64,000 nucleotides of DNA from an uncultured Pelagibacteraceae bacterium (GTDB lineage: Bacteria; Pseudomonadota; Alphaproteobacteria; Pelagibacterales; Pelagibacteraceae): NCBI GenBank assembly GCA_902629695.1, contig CACORY010000003.1, positions 1-64,000 of the forward strand, in the 5' to 3' direction. Shown piece after piece: positions 62,756 to 64,000 of the stretch (positions are counted from its first letter, which is position 1; every line of letters begins with the position of its first letter). The translations under genes were made by a program, and so were the position numbers. The notes below the pieces were generated by a model, which had not been told where the DNA came from, ran no database searches, and was given only the letters and a program-made list of their open reading frames with translations.

Positions 62756-64000
62756 TGAAATATCCTAAAGAGTACCTTAATGAGATCAAGACAAGATTAA
62801 AAGTTTCTACAGTTGTATCAAAAACAGTTGCATTAAAAAAAAGAGGAAAAGAGTTTGTAGGCCTATCTCCATTTAAAAATGAAAAAACTCCATCATTCAC
62901 TGTTAATGATGAAAAAGAATTTTATCATTGTTTTGCAACATCAGAACATGGCAATATTTTTGATTTTATTATGAAAACACAAAATCTTAAGTTTAGCGAA
63001 GCAGTAAAACATTTGGCACAATTTGCAGGTATGCAGCCCTATATTTTTTCAAAACAAGATGAAGAAAGAGAAAAAAAATGGAAAGAATATCAATCAATTT
63101 ATAATCAATATGTAGATTTTTATCATGATGAGCTTTTGAAAAATGAAAGTTATACAGCTGCTAGAGACTACCTAAAAAAACGATCATTAAATAAAGATGA
63201 AGTTAAAAAATTCAAAATAGGCTATGTGGCTAAAAATCCAAAATTTTTTGAGAAAATAAGTAAAGAATTTAGTGAACAAACTTTAGCAGAAACAGGTTTG
63301 TTTTATTTTGATGAAAAAAAAAAAATTAACGTCGAAAGATTTCGAGGCAGGTTAATTTTTCCAATTAATAATATTTCAGGTCAACCAATAGCTTTAGGTG
63401 GAAGAATTATAGAAAATCTAGATTATTTAGCTAAGTATATTAATTCACCTGAAACCAATTTTTTTAAAAAAGGATCAAATTTATATAATTTGGATTTAGC
63501 AAGAAAACTCTCAAATAAAATAAATCATATTTACCTAGTAGAGGGTTATATGGACGTGGTTGGACTTAGTAAAAGTGGAATAGAAAATGCAGTTGCAAAT
63601 CTAGGCACATCTTTAACTGATAAACAAATTTTAACTTTAAATCAGTTTTTTGATGATATCATTATTTGTTTTGATGGTGATGAAAGTGGTTATAAAGCAG
63701 CTTTAAGAGCTGCAGAAAATTCTATGAAACATCTAAAACCAGAAAAACAAATTTCATTTTTGTTTTTACCAAATAAAGAAGACCCAGATAGTTTTGTTAA
63801 TAAAAAAGGAAAAAATTATTTTTTAGATTTTACAAAAAAAAACAAAGTACCAATACATCAATTTATTTTTGATCATCACAAAAAAAAAACAGAAAATAAC
63901 CCTTCCTCAATGGCTATTTTAGATAAAAAATTAAGATCAATTACTAACAATATAAATGATAGTTTTATTAAAAAGTATGTTTTAGAATATTTTTTGGAAA
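62755..64000 (+). CDS. dnaG: DNA primase, 3' end cut by window edge
   Basis: I translated 415 codons from the ATG at 62755 without a stop; the gene runs off the window. The N-terminal domain matches the CHC2 fold (GKEFVGLSPFKNEKTPSFTV near 31-50, EFYHCFATSEHGNIFDFIM near 55-73). The usual C-x2-H...C-x2-C ligands read Ser38, Lys41, Cys59, Thr62, so zinc binding is probably lost. The catalytic core is intact: RFRGRLIFPI, the TOPRIM Glu in YLVEGYMDVVGL near 262-273, and the Asp pair in CFDGDESG near 304-311. It synthesises replication primers. Confidence 0.93.
   Translation, partial: MKYPKEYLNEIKTRLKVSTVVSKTVALKKRGKEFVGLSPFKNEKTPSFTVNDEKEFYHCFATSEHGNIFDFIMKTQNLKFSEAVKHLAQFAGMQPYIFSKQDEEREKKWKEYQSIYNQYVDFYHDELLKNESYTAARDYLKKRSLNKDEVKKFKIGYVAKNPKFFEKISKEFSEQTLAETGLFYFDEKKKINVERFRGRLIFPINNISGQPIALGGRIIENLDYLAKYINSPETNFFKKGSNLYNLDLARKLSNKINHIYLVEGYMDVVGLSKSGIENAVANLGTSLTDKQILTLNQFFDDIIICFDGDESGYKAALRAAENSMKHLKPEKQISFLFLPNKEDPDSFVNKKGKNYFLDFTKKNKVPIHQFIFDHHKKKTENNPSSMAILDKKLRSITNNINDSFIKKYVLEYFLE

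Overview
The window is a very gene-dense, AT-rich (about 30% GC by eye) stretch of a streamlined alphaproteobacterial chromosome. Gene content and order point to the SAR11 clade (Pelagibacterales): an aa3-type cox operon with ctaB, ctaG and surf1, petABC, split b/b' subunits in the ATP synthase F0 operon, a CcrM-type methyltransferase, a carotenoid/retinal cluster (crtI-crtB-crtY-blh), and almost no intergenic DNA. No IS element, prophage, CRISPR array, rRNA or gene-free stretch over 300 bases is present. I recognised no convincing intrinsic terminator. The organism assignment is inference from content; no search was run.

Layout. 1-4421: ubiA (cut by the left edge), a DUF2721 membrane protein, a quinone reductase-pirin pair, a small CxxC protein, a HAD dehalogenase and rsmE. 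4482-11837 (+): coxB-coxA-ctaB-small CoxF-like ORF-ctaG-coxC-surf1, then thrC and a peroxiredoxin. 11832-20848 (-): one continuous same-strand run atpI-atpB-atpE-atpF'-atpF, then crtI-crtB-crtY-blh, then ispH-thrB-rnhA. 20858-24335 (-): an SMC-type ATPase that lacks a hinge, a DsbA-like protein and a DciA-like protein. mutY follows head-to-head with no intervening base. 25304-34618: an FAD monooxygenase, ccrM, rnhB, a cysteine-poor uracil-DNA glycosylase homologue, a TPR protein, ispE, tRNA-Gln(TTG), the CCA-adding enzyme, greA, hemF and trmL. 34712-37268 (+): the cytochrome bc1 operon. 37245-45877 (mostly -): ychF, pth, rplY, prs, pgeF, a MidA-type methyltransferase, lgt, ubiK (+), and an EnvZ/OmpR pair led by a MarR regulator. 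45950-57627: ilvE, pgsA, a uvrB-SDR-folB-uvrC run, an aminotransferase, a J1-crystallin-like ADP-ribosylglycohydrolase homologue, trxB, an ELM1-family protein and a 2OG-Fe(II) oxygenase. 57769-64000: carB/carA, yqeY and the start of dnaG, cut by the right edge.

How it fits together. The bc1 complex, cytochrome oxidase and F0 sector make and use proton-motive force. The crt/blh genes make retinal from geranylgeranyl-PP, implying a proteorhodopsin elsewhere; no opsin or crtE lies in this window. ispH and ispE feed isoprenoid precursors. A second theme is DNA maintenance: ccrM, mutY, uvrB, uvrC, a UDG homologue, dciA, dnaG, smc, rnhA and rnhB.

Most unusual observations: the hinge-less SMC; two GANTC sites inside the apparent ccrM promoter; a family-4 UDG homologue that lost its iron-sulfur cysteines and motif-B histidine; a DnaG whose zinc-finger ligands are mostly gone; mutY and dciA start codons sharing the palindrome ATGCAT; and four convergent gene pairs ending on a shared TTAA.
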